From Cytidiella melzeri (lineage: Eukaryota; Basidiomycota; Agaricomycetes; Polyporales; Irpicaceae), in contig JABYQR010000120.1 in the NCBI GenBank assembly GCA_022592445.1, forward strand, positions 1 through 64,000: DNA of 64,000 bases, written 5' to 3'. The position numbers and the translations under genes are program-made. How positions within the stretch are numbered: position 1 is the first letter of the stretch; each line of letters begins with the position of its first letter. A model generated the notes under the pieces. That model made no database searches. It was not told where the DNA came from and saw nothing but the letters and a program-made list of their open reading frames with translations. Of this stretch, positions 12,269 to 23,129 are shown in pieces.

Positions 12269-12424
12269 CAAGCAGCAGCTTGGAGGGCGCAGGACGTTAC
12301 GAGGACCGTGTTTATGGGATTTTGAGTTGCTGGTTTCTTTAGCAATGGGATGCACAATCTGAGCACCCCCACGCCCGCAATCTTTCTCTCTGGGCCCATC
12401 CCTCCACTACGCGTGTTTTCACGC

Positions 12425-12680
12425 TGGAAAAACGCGTACTCTCCAGGTAGAAACCCCGTACAAACCTCTGGTAGATACCATGCATTTTTCGTCAAATTTC
12501 TGCCTCTACTAATCAAGCAATTGCGTGCAAATCATGGCATGGCAGCACTTCACAAGCACTTACGGCGATCTGCCGTCGGCGCTCCCCCTATGTTGGACCG
12601 CTAGAGTCGTTAGCTTGCGAGGAGAAGCTGCTGGCGGGCACGGCAAGGTTGAAGGCATATTACATCATGTATATTCAGGG
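12425..12680 (+). pseudogene. Degenerate copy of the small conserved gene found at 14618-15330
   Basis: Blocks here match exons 2 and 3 of the intact neighbour. AAAACGCGTA and AACCCCGTACAAACCTC correspond to 14950-14993. GATCTGC-GT, GGCGCTCCCCCTATG-TGGACC, CTAGAGTC and GAGAAGCTGCTGGCGGG correspond to about 15123-15220. Several in-frame deletions and frame breaks (loss of the bases around the SGVG codons, a stop right after the TGGACC block) show it is not functional. Its position after the DUF4419 remnant repeats the order of the intact pair, so the two remnants come from one duplication event. Confidence 0.75.
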
Positions 12681-12917
12681 AGTCCCGCTCTATCAAGTAG
12701 GTTTTAAGTGGCGATCAGCTACTCGTCATTCTTCCTGGTGCTGTAGTCATCGGCTAACCTTCTGGCAGAAGTTCAAGGTTCCGAACCCATCGCTCACTTC
12801 TGAGTCGACCTTGTACTATCAGGCTAGGTGGGTCCGAACGATGCGGTACCGCGTAAGGCGCCCGCAGTCGACTGCCGTGGGCAGTCAAGTCTGGCGGTCT
12901 ACTTCCGGTGAGCTTTG

Positions 12918-12926
12918 TATATAAAG
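12918..12926 (+). promoter_or_regulatory. TATA box of the DUF4419 gene
   Basis: TATATAAAG lies about 130 bases upstream of the start codon and about 50 bases upstream of the leader-intron donor, a normal spacing for a fungal TATA promoter. The duplicated block upstream has lost this match. Confidence 0.55.
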
Positions 12927-13046
12927 GGTCAACACCACTGAGACCTCACTTCTTAACACCCGGCCGCTGTGCATATACAACTGACAAGTACGTACGCCGC
13001 GTTTTTTCAAACACGCATATTGCCTGAAGCTGACAGTTGGTGTAGA

Positions 13047-14281
13047 ATGCCAGTAACCTTCAGAACCGCAAGTCACGGCGCCAACCCTGTCAAGTCGGTA
13101 GAACGAATCACCTCCGGTCAACTACTTCAGAGCTCCTGCCCGAGCCAGCGGCGCATCTGCGACGAGGTCTTGCAGTCCTTCCTTGGATCTGGAGAAAATG
13201 CCGCAGGAAACGACCTCGTCAAGTCTACAGATGGCCTCGTTTCGACTGTCATCTCCGCATACAACCAACACCACGCGCTTCTCCTTCGGCCGGACGACAT
13301 CTGGCTGGCTATTCTCACCCAATTCAACTTTTACGTGAACGCGCACGCCGAAGAGCTCCGAGACAAGTTCGTCGCTCACGAAGGCAAGCAGGAGGTCGTC
13401 GTCCAAGCCGCTGGCACGAGGTACTCTGTCGACTTTGGGTCTCTTGCCCGACAAATGACAGGGCAGATGGAAAAGTTTATCGTCAATCCCACGCTCCGAG
13501 AGTGGATTCTGCCCAACTTCTCGACGACGACCACCAACGACACCGTCGTCGCCGCCGTCGTGATGATGTCCACTCTCAAAGAGTACTTTTCGTACAGAAT
13601 GAATCTTTATTGTGGGATCCCGCGCGTCACCCTCGAAGGCGACAAGGCAGACTGGGAAGAGATCTTGCGCCGGGCAGCCAAGCTGAAGGAGTATGGCCCG
13701 CAGACCAAGGCGTGGTATGCGCTGCTCGAGCCCGTGCTGACCCGCTTCGTGCGTGCGTTCGACGACCCTGAGGCGAACGCAAACTTGGAGTTCTGGCAGA
13801 CGGTCGCTCATTGGGACCGTGGAGGCAGTGGCCCTCCGTACCTCTCGGGGTGGATCACGGCGTTCTGCGTTTTTGGAAGCAATGGCAAGTGGATGGTGTC
13901 CAGGTTGGACGACGTGAGGTTTCTTCTTTAGGGACAGGGTTTGTTTTGGCTGATCATCTTGGCTTTGGTTAGGCTGGAGTTCCAATTCCAGTTTCAGACA
14001 CAGTCAAGGAGGCATGGAAGCGAATGACGGGGAAACAACAGCTCGTTCTCGACGGCGTGACTTACCACCGCGTTGCCGGTGACGCGATTCCTCCCGGAAA
14101 CGTTTCTGTCGACGTGCTGCTCGACGACAATGGGGAGGAGATCAACACGATGATGACCGCGGGTCTCGTCGCAACTCGAGTCTCAGATAGCGGAGACACA
14201 ACCTTATCCGTTAGTGGAAAACAAGACGTCGTCGCGCCTGTGCCCGGCTGGTGGATGTTTATCAAGAAAGAGACTGAATAG
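13047..14281 (+). CDS. DUF4419 family protein
   Basis: Protein of about 390 residues in two coding exons (intron about 13913-13972, GTGAGG...GGTTAG). A leader intron (GTACGTACG...GGTGTAG) ends one base before the ATG at 13047. Family-typical blocks are the N-terminal search for a substrate-like pocket in HALLLRPDDIWLAILTQFNFY and NAHAEELRDKFVAHEGK. The centre has FSYRMNLYCGIPRVTLEGD followed by DWEEILRRAAKL, and then WITAFCVF. DUF4419 is common and often multi-copy in basidiomycetes; no biochemical role is established that I can name. There is no signal peptide or membrane segment, so it is probably cytosolic. A decayed duplicate of its 5' end lies directly upstream. Confidence 0.85.
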
Positions 14282-14617
14282 TGGAGAAGCAGTTCTCGAT
14301 TGTCTTGTTCTCAGATTGTTCGTGCTATGTGCACTATCGCAAGTAACCTTTGACTTCGAAAACATCTTGTTTGGTTCCTCAGTTTTGTGCGCGTGCGGCA
14401 ACACGGCATGACCTTGAATTTGTTTACGGGTTTTCGATGGTTGAATTTGGGCTATATGTTTTCGAGCCTTTACATGAGTTAGCGCCAACGCCACAAAGCT
14501 TACAGCGTCAGGCTCGCTCAGGTCGTCGCCTCCGCTCACCCGGGCCTTCAACCCATACACACATCACACATACTTACCACTTTGAAAAGCCTCAGCTGAA
14601 ACGTCGGCCGCACAACA

Positions 14618-15330
14618 ATGTTCCCATCCCCAAGCTCACAAACATCCCTCTACTCCAGCCTCGGATTCCCAGACGTCCCCGTGTCTTTCCACTCCCAACA
14701 CACCCCGTTCGGCGGATCCGCAGACCACCAGCAGCAGCACAGCGGCGGAGGCGTCGGAGACCCAAACTCCCCAGAGGTGTTCAAACAGAACGTGAACGTG
14801 ATTCAGCAGCAGCTCGTCAGGGTGCAAGACCTTGCGAGGAGTGCGTTGATGGGGATGTGAGTTTGCTTTTGCACGCACATAATCTCTTTATCCCATCCCT
14901 CTATGTGTGTGTTTATTTTCTCTGCTTTCGGGCTAAATAAATTGTACGCAGAGAAAACGCGTATCATCCTGGCAACAACCCCGTACAAACCTCAGGTAAA
15001 CCCACGTCCCTTCTTTCACCATCGCCATCCCTTTCAGTGAATTCCTTGCTTCCCAACTCACTCACAAGTACATCGCATGTAGACTACCTCGTAGCCCTTC
15101 GACAAGCGCTACATCTCCTAGCAGATCTTTTGCGTCAATCCGGTGTTGGTGCTCTCCCTATGCTGGACCCTTCCACCCCGCTCGAGTCCTTACCTTCGGA
15201 AGAGAAGCTGCTGGCGGAGACGATGAGATCGATCGAGGTACAGTATGCTCAGCAGAAACGGATACAGGAAAGTGCGGGGACTGTGTTCAATCTGCTGGGG
15301 TCGGTTGATCAGGCTGTGAGGAGAGCGTAG
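14618..15330 (+). CDS. Small conserved protein, function unknown
   Basis: About 180 residues in three exons. Exon 1 ends at about 14855 with ALMG, intron GTGAGT...CGCAG, a short second exon (ENAYHPGNNPVQTS), intron GTAAAC...CATGTAG, then the last exon to the stop at 15330. The N-terminus is Ser/Gln/His-rich and disordered. From about residue 50 it is helical and amphipathic: VIQQQLVRVQDLARSAL, then LVALRQALHLLADLLRQSG, then MRSIEVQYAQQKRIQESAG. This suggests a coiled-coil or helical-bundle subunit of a larger complex, possibly a Mediator-like small subunit, but I do not recognise it. A degenerate copy of exons 2 and 3 lies at 12425-12680, upstream of DUF4419. Confidence 0.75.
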
Positions 15331-15515
15331 CTATGCTTCAGTGTTGGGTGTGAGGTAAGTTCCGACAACGCTGGTACTTGGATTGATACCGCTTAGCCGG
15401 GTTTCGTGTTCCCAAAGAAATGCAACGTGTTGTGTCGACCATGATTTCATTAATTTATACATACAATCTACAGTCTATACCTACGGAGAGGGACGGTTAC
15501 AGTTTGCTTTGAATT

Positions 15516-16283
15516 CAGAGAGCAGCAAGGACGGCGTCGACACCGGAAACGGTGACTTGGGTGGGATCCTCCTCAACCTGTGGCAGAAGATCAGTGTGCT
15601 GTCTCCACGAGCGAGGAGCAGACGGAAGAAAAACTCACTCCGATGTACTCGACCTTGAGGTCGTTGATTATGATGGCGTAACGGGTGGTACGCACACCGA
15701 GACCGATGCCGAGACCAGACAAGTCGACGGAGAGACCGAGGGCCTTTGACCAGGCGGTGTCGATATCGGTGAGAGCGATGATCTGATTTGGCAAGTGTGT
15801 GGAGAGTTAGTCAGCGACGATCAGGATATGGGAGATGGCGTTGAGCGTACCTTGTCACCGACGTTCTGAACACGGGTCCAGCCGCTCAAGACGAAGGGGT
15901 CGTTGTTGGAGAGAACGGCGACGACATCGACGCCCTTGGCCTTGAGCTCATCGTACTTGGCGAGGTAAGGGGGAAGATGGTTGGAGTGGCATGAGGGCTA
16001 CGGGAACAACGATGAGCGACGATGTACTGATGAGAGGGACGAGCGCGATCGGCTTACAGTGAAGGCTCCGGGGACGGCGAAGATGACGACCTTCTTGCCC
16101 TTCCAGGCATCAGTGGAAAGCTTCGTGGCTGGATTGGAACGGGTGGTCAGCGAGTGTGGAAGAAGGAAGATGTGCGCTCTACTCACGGGCACCGCAGGCA
16201 GAGTGGTCTGCGAGCTCGGGAACGTAGTAGACGGTGGCGAACTTGCCAGTGGGGACGGTGTCTCCAACCTTGACTGAGACCAT
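15516..16283 (-). CDS. Type II peroxiredoxin (Prx5/PMP20/Asp f 3-like)
   Basis: Thiol peroxidase that reduces hydrogen peroxide and alkyl hydroperoxides using glutathione/glutaredoxin or thioredoxin. Starts MVSVKVGDTVPTGKF at 16283. The redox core is WKGKKVVIFAVPGAFTPSCHSNHLP, written here in parts: KKVVIFAVPGAF, then an intron, then PSCHSNHLP. The peroxidatic Cys is thus just after an intron (about 16057 down to 15997). DVVAVLSNNDPFVLSGW and GVRTTRYAIIINDLKVEYIGVEED follow as in the family. Length about 170 residues is usual for the single-domain enzyme. It lacks a clear PTS1 ending (C-terminus DAVLAAL), so it is more likely cytosolic than peroxisomal. The introns are short. Confidence 0.92.
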
Positions 16284-16381
16284 TGTGAGTATGAGGAGTA
16301 GAGGTGGACGTGAAGTGGGTGTGAGGGGAATGCGACGAGGGGAAGCTGATGATGCTGCTAACCCTCGCAGTACCGTCGACT

Positions 16382-16390
16382 TATATATAT
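16382..16390 (-). promoter_or_regulatory. TATA box of the peroxiredoxin gene
   Basis: On the minus strand the sequence reads TATATATAA about 100 bases upstream of the ATG at 16283, a good fungal TATA position for a highly expressed stress gene. Confidence 0.5.
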
Positions 16391-16399
16391 CTACGCCTC

Positions 16400-17736
16400 T
16401 AATCACGATCGCGAGAGCGTGACGCGATTTAAAAGCCCAGCGTCCACCAGGAAATGGGTGACCTGGGTTTTTTTGGGACAAGGCATCTCGGAAGTGGGCA
16501 GTGGTCGTCCGAAAGATGGTGGTGGTGGCCGTGCAAGACACTGTCGTAAGGCCGATAGAGAGGAATTGATCTGGCTAGGTAAGCACAGCGAGTGGGCGGG
16601 AGTAACCTTCACCTCGTTCTGCACGTGCATCCTCGCTCTGGTCCAATCGTCATCCGTGAACAACCAGGTCCAGTGACGTGCTCAGTCAGAAATATCGCCA
16701 TCGCGGAATTCATTTCACAAACTCGCAGTCAAATTCATCCCAACAGTCGTCACCCACCGGCCAGGCGCGGACAGTGCGATTCGCTGGGGAGAGCCTCTAG
16801 TAGAGTTCTGTCATCTCAGTATTACCTGACAGGGTGATAGACCCGAGTGCTATCTATACGGACGCAGCTGACATCGAAGGGCCAGCAGTGCGCCATTAGC
16901 AAGGCGTACAGTCGCAGTGAGTTCTACAGTTGCGCGCGCATGCTCTATTGAAAAATAACAACGAGCCTCTACCCAGAGTACGTCGCACAAAAGCCGTTCA
17001 ACGTCTTGTTCTTCTACGTGCTGATTAGTCGTCGCGAACGCAAGAAGGAGTTGATGTGCGGACGTAGCACGTACAACCCCATCCCCCGACCGGCATACCT
17101 TTATCGATCAACGCTATGAGGGATAGCTCGCCTCGGTTGATGACATGATAGCGAGAGCGCTGTCGTGATGGCCCCCCTGGTTCAAAAATACCGCCGACCG
17201 TGTACATCTACAATCCGAGCATGTAATCTCATGTAAGCATATGTCATTCATGCTCGCCGAAAATGCTATTCAAATCGTACAAAAGTTGAAGAGAGTGTTA
17301 CTGCTATATATACGCCTGTTGTGCGTAGTATTCAAATTGTCCGTGGTCGTGATCATAGAGCCTGAGGTAAAAAATCCGTGCACGCCCAAGGGCTGGGTCT
17401 AACGCCTATACACTGCAAATAATTGCTACTCAATCCGATGGGAGTCGCTACAATGGGTCCTATGGTAACCTGTAACCTGAACAATACACTGCTGAGACCG
17501 TGACGTATACGATTCTTGATACCTGTCTGGCCACGACAAGCATCAAGAATCGCATAACCCGAAGAACGAGACTTTGAGAAAGGAAAAAGAAGAGAAAGAG
17601 AAAGTGCTGTCTTCGTTGAAGATGATCCAATGTTTCCGAGTACGATAAATAGCCAAGCCTGAGAGACGAAGGATTGCAGACACACGCGATGGGCTTGACT
17701 TGTCGAAGCACGCGAGTTGAAATAGAACAATAGAGG
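16400..17736. other. Intergenic region between peroxiredoxin and the repeat membrane protein
   Basis: About 1.3 kb without a gene I can support. Open frames here are short, lack start context and carry no recognisable motif. Confidence 0.4.
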
Positions 17737-19537
17737 CTAAACCAAAGTCGTCGACCTCACATCGTCCGCGCTTCCATTGTCTCCGGGGGAGGAGGAGAAA
17801 GACGAAGTCGCATGAAGGGTATCTTGCTGCGCAGCAAGCCTTCGCTTGCGCTTCTTGAGTGAGGCGCCGTTGCGATGACTTCTCTTATATCGCGGCGGGA
17901 CGTCTGGGTTCTGGTCAGGATCCGGAGGGGGTTTGATCGAGTGAACAACCTCAGCATCCAGATTTTCCTCGGTGAGTCGGGGTTCTAGAGAAGGAGCGGG
18001 TGGTGCGGCGACTGATCGCGGAATAGACCGCGAGTTCAGACCGCTACACGCATCACCGCTGGCCATCTCCAGAGGGACGTCGAGTTGAGGAGTAGAATGG
18101 CTCAGAGCGTTATCCTCGATTGTTCGGGGTTCCAGAGGACGTGCGAGTGGTGCGGCAACTGAAAGCGGAACGGATCGCGACTCCAAGTTGCTACACGCAT
18201 CACCGCTCGCCATGTCAGGAGGGACACCGAGGTTCATTTGCTGGGTCGGAGTGTTGGCCTTGACAGTTCGGGGCCTCAGAGTACGTGCGGGTGGTGCGGC
18301 AACTGATAGCGGAATGGACCGCGGACCCCACTTGCTACACGCATCACCGCTGGCTGTGTCCAGAGGGACGAGTCGAAGAGTAGACTGGCTAGAAGACATA
18401 GCCTCCATAGGTCGGCATCCCAGAGTACGTGCGGGTGGTGCGGCAACTGATCGCGGAACGGACCGAAAGGTTAGGTTGCTACACGCATCACCGCTCGCTA
18501 TCTCTAGAGGGACGTTCGAGTCGTGTCGAGAAGCAGCCTGGCTCGCAGTGGTAGCCATGATAGGTCGGCGTTCCAAAGTATGTGCGGGTGGTGCGGCAAC
18601 TGATCGCGGAATGGACCGAGAGGTCAAGTTGCTACACGCATCACCGCTCGCTGTCTCCAGAGGGACGTTGAGGCGCAAGGACAGATCGCAAGACGCTTGA
18701 CCGCTGATTACCTTGAGCATGTCATCCAGCATCATGTCCATAGTGGGTGGATGCTGCAGCTCTTGTTTCGGCTGCACCAAAACGGCATACTGTAACACGA
18801 CCGGTACGCGCATGAGGATCCCAAAACATATTATGCAGACACATGCTACTTACCAGCACCAAAAGAACTAGCCAAAGTAAAGCACAGAGGCGTACCAGAA
18901 GTTGCCAGTCAAAGTAGACCTCGTGTTCCCAGCAGTGACAGGCCGGCAGACTCGTGAACGCCTGCCAGTGAGAGACTTCGAGACCATAGTTGTGGGCGAC
19001 AATGATGTCGGTCGAGCTCGAAAGCGAATAGGCCAATGGCTGACACGGGTGAGTGGCGCAGGACGTTACAGAGACTGTGAGACCCAAGTCTGGCGCAAGA
19101 ATAAGATCTGTCGAAGTCGCCAGTAAGTCGCTGTAGTGAGACAGTTGGCTAGTCAGCGTGCCGTAGTGGGGTAAAACAAGCGTGATGCCAAAGTTGGGCG
19201 CGGGAATCAGGTCCGTCGACGTCGAGAAGAAGTCGGCGTCGAGACAGTGACAGATGGTATACATGACACGGAAAGGGTCGAACACCGTGACAAGTCCTTC
19301 GAAGCTGGCAACGACGGCGGGTACAGGCGTGTCGAAAGGAATAACCGAGGGTGAGGTGAACCAAAATACCGCGTTAGAGATACCGCAAGTGCTGAGCTCA
19401 TAGCCAATAGCAACTATGGTAACCTGGATGACTGTGAGATGTGCTAATTCCGGCAAGAATTGGAGGTCGAGACCGTGCTGGAAGACGTTGACGGACACCG
19501 AAGCAACAAGAACGTAGAGCAAGCCTATTAGGTCCAT
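17737..19537 (-). CDS. Unrecognised single-pass membrane protein with tandem repeats on both sides of the membrane
   Basis: About 580 residues from two exons. The intron (about 18857 down to 18793, GTAAGTAG...GTTACAG) lies inside the membrane-segment codons. The start MDLIGLLYVLVASVSVNVF looks like a signal peptide. The next ~200 residues hold three loose repeats with STSTDLIPAPNFGITL, ATSTDLILAPDLGLTV and SSSTDIIVAHNYGLEV. A membrane helix follows (CALLWLVLLVLYAVLV). The tail has five copies of a 48-51 residue unit with core VPLE-x-ASGDACS...RS-x-P-x-SVAAPPA, and ends with a strongly basic NLS-like patch (SLKKRKRRLAAQQ). I know no family with this layout; no function is claimed. A TATA box and a perfect hairpin lie at its 5' end. 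Confidence 0.65.
17980..18690 (-). repeat. In-frame coding minisatellite, five units of 144-153 bases
   Basis: The shared block ACACGCATCACCGCT begins at 18046, 18193, 18337, 18481 and 18634, giving spacings of 147, 144, 144 and 153 bases. All are multiples of three, so the reading frame is preserved while the unit number could vary. Each unit encodes VPL(E/D)-x-ASGDACS followed by RS(I/V)P(R/L)SVAAP. The linkers between cores are the least conserved part. Confidence 0.85.
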
Positions 19538-19611
19538 GGTTGCCGCTACCTTGACGAAGGAAGTACGGGTGACGAAAAGTCGAGAGGATGGTTCGTGTTT
19601 GGATGGGGGAA

Positions 19612-19657
19612 GATGGACGTTGAGTTCAAGTTTGTAAACTTGAACTCAACGTCCATC
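19612..19657. repeat. Perfect inverted repeat (22-base arms, 2-base centre)
   Basis: Left arm 19612-19633 begins GATGGACGTTGAG; right arm 19636-19657 is its exact reverse complement, ending CTCAACGTCCATC. Only GT (19634-19635) separates them. It lies between a TATA box and the ATG of the repeat membrane protein, so it should be at or near the transcription start and could form a very stable hairpin in the 5' leader. Confidence 0.85.
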
Positions 19658-19663
19658 TGCCGA

Positions 19664-19670
19664 CTTTATA
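19664..19670 (-). promoter_or_regulatory. TATA box of the repeat membrane protein gene
   Basis: The minus strand reads TATAAAG about 130 bases upstream of the ATG at 19537. The inverted repeat centre is about 30 bases downstream, where transcription would be expected to begin. Confidence 0.5.
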
Positions 19671-19801
19671 ACGAGCAAGCCTTGGTGGAGCTTGATCCAC
19701 TGAAGAGGTGGGGAAGACAAACCCGATCTAGCTAACCTTCCTTACCTGGCAGTAGACCCTCCGCATCCGGCCACTTCAAGTTGCACGTGAATGGAGTCGT
19801 C

Positions 19802-20043
19802 TGTGGTTTCACCCACTTCTGACGAAGGTCGGTCGTATTGCGGAGAAATGGGCGAGAGAATTCTGCCTCTCGTCGTTCGTATTTCCGGTACTTAAATACA
19901 CTTCGATAAGTACAGGAGTCATAACTGAAACAAAAGGATCGATGAGTCACTTATAGTACAATAATCGAACACAACAATAATCGAGTCAGGTAATCGAAAG
20001 AACAAAGTAATCGGCCGAACCTGAATAAGCTAATCGTACAACA
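19802..20043 (-). repeat. 3' LTR of element 1
   Basis: 242 bp; + strand begins TGTGGTTTCACCC and ends CGTACAACA. Matches 25236-25477 base for base by eye. Confidence 0.93.
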
Positions 20044-20154
20044 CTACCCCCTTGTTAAGACTTTCGTCTCGAAAGCTATCATGAAAAATAACGGAAAAGA
20101 AAAGAAAAACAGAAAGACTTATCAAGCCTAATCGGGAGCTAACCAACGCGCAAT

Positions 20155-23129
20155 TCACACAGCCGCGCGCCTAGCGTTTCTTAATCGCTCTTGTTCGTCT
20201 CGTCGTCGCAGGTCGTCGCTCGCATGCCACAAAGCTCCTTCGTCGCGTTGTCCAGGGAAATAACGGCGGAGGCGATCTCCATTGTATAGGTGTCGAAGGA
20301 CATAACCAGATCTGGTTTGCAGCTGGTAAGTGTTCTTTCCAGTGACCGCTCTAACGAGGAAAGGGCCGTCCCAGCGAGGATGTAGCTTGGTGGGAGATTC
20401 GAACTTACGTTTTACCAGGTCGCCGACCCCGATCGCTTCCTCCCTGTATGTCCCCTCTCGTCTCTCAGCTTCCTTCTGTAGGCGAGCAAATGCCTTGTCG
20501 TTGGCCTCGTCTCGGAAGCGACTGAGGTCTTGAAGATGCTCGAGTCGCTGGATCCGAAGGGCCTCGATCTCCTGATCGGTAGGAGGAGCACGAACAACGT
20601 CGTAGACGTGATCATTGGGCAAACGCGGATGCCGTCCGTATGTCATATAAAACGGGGACGTTCGGAGCGATGGGTTATGATGCGCGTGATGCGCGAGAAG
20701 GACATCTGGTAAGTACTCGTCCCATTGATTCTGTGAACTCGGAGCACATACCCTGGCTAACATTTGTACCAGTGTATCATTGAATTTCTCCAGCCGGCCG
20801 TTGGTTTGAGGATGGTAGGGTGTGGTGTGAATGTGTTGGATACCTAGCCGCCGCAGGAAATTTTGAACAAGGTACGACATAAACTCTTCGCCGTTGTCAG
20901 TGAGGATGGCGGCAGGCTTACCGTGCGTGGCTATGACATAACGCAGGAGGCTCACAACGGATTCGGTCGACCGACGCGGCAGCGCATTGGCAACCGTGAA
21001 GTCAGTACCAAGATCCATGCCGGTAATCAGGTACTGGTTTCCTCGAGGAGTCTTTGCGAGGGGTCCTACAAAGTCAAAAGACCAAACATCGCCAGCACCG
21101 ACGCGAGGTAAGGGGTGCAACGTCTGCGCTGTAGCGGGTTCGCGGCGAACGAACTGACACTGATTGCAGGTCTTCACAATCCGCTCGATGATCTCGGTGA
21201 CAAAAGGAATCCAGGCGCGTCGACGAAGTGCAGGGGTGACCGAGGATACTCCCAAATGTCCAAGATCAATGTGGACCTGTCGTACCAAGGCTTCCGCATC
21301 CTCAATCGATGTCGGAACGCGTACTGTGAGTTCCGTATTGTCAACTTGTACCATTCGATGAAGTTGACCATGGACAATGCGATAGTTTCCATCTCCAACA
21401 GTGTCTGGCTGCATTCCAGCGTTCAAGTCATCCTCGTACCGGGCCAGGGTTTTGAACGACGGCGATCGATCTGGCGACGTTCGCAGGGCGTCCAGCGGAT
21501 TCGCAAACAGAGGCTCAAGAGTCTCAGAGTCTGCCACTTCCGGATGACCCCCTCGTCGCGACAAGGCGTCCGGTGCGAGCTGCGCCCTACCGGGGCGGTA
21601 GATGATTTCCACGTCGAAATGCGCGAGGTCGTCGATGAAGCGAGCGAGGCGGCGTCCGAGGTCTTTTTGAGTACGAGCGTACTTCAAGGACTCATGATCA
21701 GTACGTACCAAGATAGGAGAGCCTTCGACGTATCCTCGCCATTTCCGAAGAGCCCAGACGATAGCAAGCATCTCGCGTTCTTGAGCCGAGTACCTTTGTT
21801 CGGTGGGTGTCATTCGACGTGATTCAAACGCAACCGTCCGTAAGTTCCTTTCTTTGAATGTAAATCGTTGCGGTGACTTACTCTCATCCCTCCCCCCTTC
21901 TACATCCCTAAACGGCTCTGTCGTTTGTTGTAACACGGCGCCGATACAATTTCCGGAGGCGTCGGTGTCTATGACAAATAACCGCCATGGAGTAGGATGG
22001 ATTAAGAATGACGGTGAGCACAGTTTCGACTTGATGGCTTCGAACGCATGCTCACAGTCTGAATTCCATTGGACAGGAGATCCCTTCTTTGGTGATCCGA
22101 GGAGTAAGTCGTATATTGGGTTCATAACCTTCGCAAAGTCCTTGATAAACCTCCGATAGTAGCCTGCAAGGTTACAAAATCCGCGTACCTCGGTAATCGT
22201 TGAAGGACGAGGCCAATCGCGGATCGCCGCTATCTTCTCGGGGTTCGGACGGATACCTGCACCAGAGACAATGTGGCCCAGGTAAAGTACACTTCGTAAG
22301 GCCCACTTACATTTCTTCTCGTTGAGTACAAGCTGATGTTCATTTAGTCGACGAAGGACCTTGTCGACATCAATAACATGTTGCTCTGCGGTTTTCGAGA
22401 AGATCACGATATCGTCCAAATAAACAATGACGATGACATCAAGGAATTCACGAAGCATGTCATTCATCATGTTTTGGAATGTCGCCGGTGCATTGGTGAG
22501 TCCGAAAGGCATGACGCGAAACTGGTAGTGACCATATCGACAGGTGAATGCTGTTTTCGGACGCGCAGAATTGGAAAGACGCACTTGCCAGTAGCCCGAT
22601 CGGAGGTCAAGACAGGTGAAGAAACGAGCGCCGCAAGAGTCGCATAGCAGTCGTCGATTCGAGGGAGTGGATATGCGTTAGGTATGGTAATTCGGTTCAG
22701 CGCGCGGTAGTCTACACAGATGCGCAACTCACCGTCCTTCTTTCGCACAGGGAGCAAAGGCGACGAATAAGGCGAGCTCGATGGCTCAATAACTCCGCTG
22801 TTCAACGCGTCGTCCACGAAAGCCTTGATGGCGAGCTGTTCAACCGGTGAAAGAGGTCGACCGTGCGCACGGATGGGCTTGGCGTCGCCCGTGTCAATTT
22901 CGTGCTCCCATTGACGAGCCGGTGGGTATCCAGGCTTATCGGCGAAGCACGCAGGGTAACGTTCCTTCATCAGCTCGAGTAATCTCTTACTGACTATGGG
23001 GTCACTTACTTCGCTAGGACCTTCATGGACTTCCATTCGCTCAGCTATGGCTGCAAGCCTAGGCTGGTGGTGAAGACGATACGGAGCACATGTCGCCGCG
23101 CGATGGCGCTTGGGGTGCACGACAAACAC
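20155..23129 (-). pseudogene. Element 1 Pol (RT, RNase H, integrase) split by a single-base frameshift
   Basis: Two open pieces cover one Pol. The first (23129 down to 22467) has the linker and RT start: IDTGDAKPIRAHGRPLSP and VRKKDGELRICVDYRALN. The second (about 22632 down to 20155) continues with MPFGLTNAPATFQ, VYLDDIVIFSK, RNase H (VIDTDASGNCIGAVL), an HHCC integrase zinc site (GHLGVSS...CNQCQ) and the DDE core (SFDFVGPL, ILTDNGEEF, NGRLEKFND). The frames meet in the RT just before the catalytic block; about one base is missing at 22628-22637. No chromodomain is visible at the C-terminus, which ends in an Arg-rich stretch. A sequencing error could also explain the break. Confidence 0.85.

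Noticed and set aside
13122..13985. Long open frame antisense to the DUF4419 gene
   Set aside because: No motif, and the + strand encodes recognisable DUF4419 with proper introns.
18188..18700. 170-residue open frame on the + strand across the repeats
   Set aside because: It is the antisense shadow of the in-frame minisatellite; the period of three keeps several frames open.
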